Assembly: GCA_963989245.1 (NCBI GenBank)
Contig: OZ022345.1
Location: forward strand, 22,727,696-22,791,695
Direction of reading: 5' to 3'
DNA length: 64,000 nucleotides
From: Nansenia antarctica
Lineage: Eukaryota > Chordata > Actinopteri > Argentiniformes > Microstomatidae
Shown here: positions 61,980-64,000 of the stretch, piece by piece
Numbering within the stretch: the stretch's first letter is position 1
Layout: each line of letters starts with the position of its first letter
The notes under the pieces: model-generated
What the model saw: the letters and a program-made list of their open reading frames with translations, nothing else
Told to the model about the DNA's origin: nothing
Databases searched by the model: none
Made by a program: the position numbers and the translations under genes

Positions 61980-62043
61980 CCAGAAGATGGCAGTAATGCA
62001 ACGCAAGGATGCACGCGGCCGTTAAACCCAAAAGAAGAAGAAT
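61980..62043 (+). mobile_element. LINE 3' end fragment
   Basis: AGAAGATGGCAGTAATGCAA followed by GGCCGTTAAACCCAAAAGAAGAAGAA, the same kind of 3' end as seen in reverse at 6010-6090. Confidence 0.45.
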
Positions 62044-62049
62044 AGAATT

Positions 62050-62221
62050 ATGAAACGCGCGGCGATGACGTCATCAAAACCCGACAGTGTTTGTGTTTTT
62101 GTCAGAGCAGCATTTTCATTCATTTTCATCTGATCAAAGGTTGATTCCATTCTCCTTATGCAAGACAGCGTATGCATCTCGACGCTCCCGGAGTGTGATT
62201 AAATAAAGCATCGCGTCGCAG
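62050..62221 (+). promoter_or_regulatory. Probable promoter and untranslated first exon with a CRE
   Basis: The palindromic cAMP-response element TGACGTCA is at 62066-62073 amid GCGCGGCG. A probable non-coding exon ends CGTCGCAG/gtaagg (donor at 62222). The G+C and CpG content rises locally. Confidence 0.5.
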
Positions 62222-62327
62222 GTAAGGACAACTAAGATATTAGCCAGATGAATAATAACTTTAACTGGCCAAAGGCAAATGCGTTGGTTCTTTTGTAGCC
62301 TATTCTAGTAGCGTCCAGTATGGCGCA

Positions 62328-63053
62328 TGTTAGCCCCGGTGTGTGTGTGTGTGGAACTAGAGGCCCTAAAGGCCACATGCACTAACATACACCTTTTACT
62401 GTATGTCACATGTTATTTATTCATGTTAGCCCCGGTGTGTGTGTGGAACTAGAGGCCCTAAAGGCCACATGCACTAACATACACCTTTTACTGTATGTCA
62501 CATGTTATTTATTCATGTTAGCCCCGGTGTGTGTATGGAACTAGAGGCACTAAAGGCCACATGCACTAACATACACCTTTTACTGTATGTCACATGTTAT
62601 TTATTCATGTTAGCCCCGGTGTGTGTGTGGAACTAGAGGACCTAAAGGCCACATGCACTAACATACACCTTTTACTGTATGTCACATGTTATTTATTCAT
62701 GTTAGCCCCGGTGTGTGTGTGGAACTAGAGGCCCTAAAGGCCACATGCACTAACATACACCTTTTACTGTATTTCACATGTTATTTATTCATGTTAGCCC
62801 CGGTGTGTGTGTGGAACTAGAGGACCTAAAGGCCACATGCACCTTTTACTGTATGTCACATGTTATTTATTCATGTTAGCCCCGGTGTGTGTGTGGAACT
62901 AGAGGCCCTAAAGGCCACATGCACTAACATACACCTTTTACTGTATTTCACATGTTATTTATTCATGTTAGCCCCGGTGTGTATGGAACTAGAGGCCCTA
63001 AAGGCCACATGCACTAACATACACCTTTTACTGTATATCACATGTTATTTATT
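62328..63053 (+). repeat. About 92-bp minisatellite
   Basis: Eight units, each with GTTAGCCCCGGTGTGTGTG, GAACTAGAGGCCCTAAAGGC and CATGTTATTTATTCAT, differing by a few bases and small deletions. Confidence 0.95.
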
Positions 63054-63102
63054 CAGATCTGTTTAGGAAGAAATAACGTAATGTAATGTTGTGTCATCGC
63101 AG

Positions 63103-63495
63103 GACCTCGTTGTATTAGACTAATCACATTGAACCTTGTATTAGAACCCTCCCCAGGTTGCTAGGTAACAGCCCTCCCCAGGTTGCTAGGTAACGCCCCT
63201 AACCAGTTAGCAGAAGCAGGCAGCTATCCACCCTCTTTAGCTACGTTAGCTGCAGCTATGACAAACAAACCAGGTCATGCAAATTGTCCTGTAAAGCATC
63301 TTGTGTCCTTCATAAAGAGTTTGGTTTTAACAACCGAGGTCCATCCCAAGTCAGTCCCGATTTTCCAATGTGCAGCTGACTGTATTATTATGAATGAGGC
63401 ACAATCAATTCTGCATTTCCAGGAAGGACTTGATACGCGCAGCAACTCCTCCTATTCAAGACCCAGCTGCAGTTACAACAGCCAATCAACCAACA
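63103..63495 (+). CDS. Possible exon with open frame, unidentified
   Basis: Acceptor CATCGCAG at 63102 and donor AACA/gtaagt at 63496. The ATG at 63258 opens 79 codons: MTNKPGHANCPVKHLVSFIK, VHPKSVPIFQCAADCIIMNE and a Ser/Asn-rich end. I do not recognise the protein. The splice signals and its position after the CRE exon support an exon. Coding status is uncertain. Confidence 0.35.
63157..63194 (+). promoter_or_regulatory. Two RFX X-box-like motifs
   Basis: GTTGCTAGGTAAC at 63157-63169 and again at 63182-63194: half sites GTTGCT and GGTAAC around one base, as in X-boxes bound by RFX factors. Confidence 0.55.
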
Positions 63496-63542
63496 GTAAG
63501 TAACTGGATTGAGACATGAAATTAAACACATTTGATCATTTC

Positions 63543-63555
63543 GTTGCTAGGTAAC
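63543..63555 (+). promoter_or_regulatory. Third RFX X-box-like motif
   Basis: An identical GTTGCTAGGTAAC, 28 bp before the ATG of the small open frame at 63584. Confidence 0.5.
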
Positions 63556-63583
63556 GCTAGCTAACTCTAGCTAGCTGATAACA

Positions 63584-63763
63584 ATGGCGGATGCTAGTCG
63601 CGGTGGACTAACCAACACAGCAAGCAGTTCTTTACCAAAGCAAGTTCGGGGGCCAGGTTTTGCACGCTTGGTTGTTACACAAGTAACCAGCTTGTTGTCG
63701 AAGCACAAACTGGTTAGAACGAGGCTAGGATTTAGCCAGTATGATTTGAAGCCTGTGTGCTGA
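63584..63763 (+). CDS. Small open reading frame, 59 residues
   Basis: The ATG sits in a good initiation context (ACAATGG). It encodes MADASRGGLTNTASSSLPKQ, VRGPGFARLVVTQVTSLLSK and HKLVRTRLGFSQYDLKPVC then TGA. MAD-A/Ser starts are common for real vertebrate proteins. It may be a short protein or the first exon of a longer one using an internal donor. Not recognised. Confidence 0.35.
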   Translation: MADASRGGLTNTASSSLPKQVRGPGFARLVVTQVTSLLSKHKLVRTRLGFSQYDLKPVC

Positions 63764-64000
63764 CTTATTTAAGCTGTAGTGGTTTTATATCATGTTATAC
63801 TGAGAAATGTAAGTCTCTCTGAAGTAGGGGCGAAATCTAGCACTCAAGGAAGGCCCATTTCCTTCCTGAAAGGGATGTGCCAAGATCTGTGGCGCAGTGA
63901 ACAATTCTGACTATGGACAAGGCCCATAACTTATGTAATCACAGATTTGTATAATATGATTGGTTCCCAAGAATAGTGACCACATGACCAAGGACAGTTC
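63764..64000. other. Non-coding, no feature recognised
   Basis: No open frame or repeat of note to the window end. Confidence 0.5.

Noticed and set aside
62328..63053. CRISPR-like regularly repeated array
   Set aside because: The units are contiguous 92-bp tandem repeats with no distinct spacers, in a vertebrate genome. It is a minisatellite.

Overview
This is vertebrate genomic DNA, almost certainly from a teleost fish. It has split genes with GT-AG introns. It is dense in fish-type mobile DNA: Tc1-like, hAT and PIF/Harbinger transposons, a DIRS-type tyrosine-recombinase retrotransposon, an R2/R4-like retrotransposon, and tRNA-derived SINEs. Long (CA)n, (CT)n and (GA)n tracts are common. 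No bacterial genes, CRISPR arrays or operons are present. Species cannot be named from the sequence.

Layout. 0-7.2 kb: two tandem copies of an acidic zinc-finger-protein N-terminal exon (minus), a gene-like unit encoding a DUF7869-type protein (plus, 1.8-4.25 kb), a second type of zinc-finger first exon (minus, 5.8-5.96 kb), and decayed LINE pieces. 7.2-12.3 kb: a degenerate Tc1 transposon carrying two Harbinger-type insertions in tandem at one TTA site plus a large palindromic MITE, followed by a SINE. 12.8-22.4 kb: a minus-strand gene of about 17 exons (469 codons) with a Ulp1/SENP-like cysteine peptidase core. All its splice phases agree. One intron holds a 5.3-kb Harbinger element with an open transposase gene (complete DDE triad) and a broken Myb/SANT-like partner gene.

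22.4-57.4 kb: head-to-head with that gene across a 270-bp shared promoter lies lrguk (leucine-rich repeats plus guanylate kinase-like domain, plus strand), of which 14 exons were found. This copy looks broken. An 11.6-kb hAT-type insertion with an 8-bp target duplication splits exon 4, and exon 7 has an in-frame TAG. Its introns hold nested hAT and Harbinger elements, a complete ZBED-like hAT inside a SINE, and another Tc1 copy. The exon 4 insertion contains a DIRS element with its diagnostic inverted and internal complementary repeats, and an apparently intact 1178-aa R2/R4-like retrotransposon flanked by direct repeats of its own 3' tail.

57.4-64 kb: an orphan first exon of a C1q-like secreted protein (minus, frameshifted) with duplicated upstream DNA, many microsatellites, a roughly 92-bp minisatellite, and the likely 5' end of a further gene with a CRE and three RFX X-box-like motifs.

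The genes do not form one pathway. The coherent themes are a divergent promoter whose X-box fits the sperm/cilium role of lrguk, and a record of transposons nested in transposons that can be ordered from exact target-site duplications.
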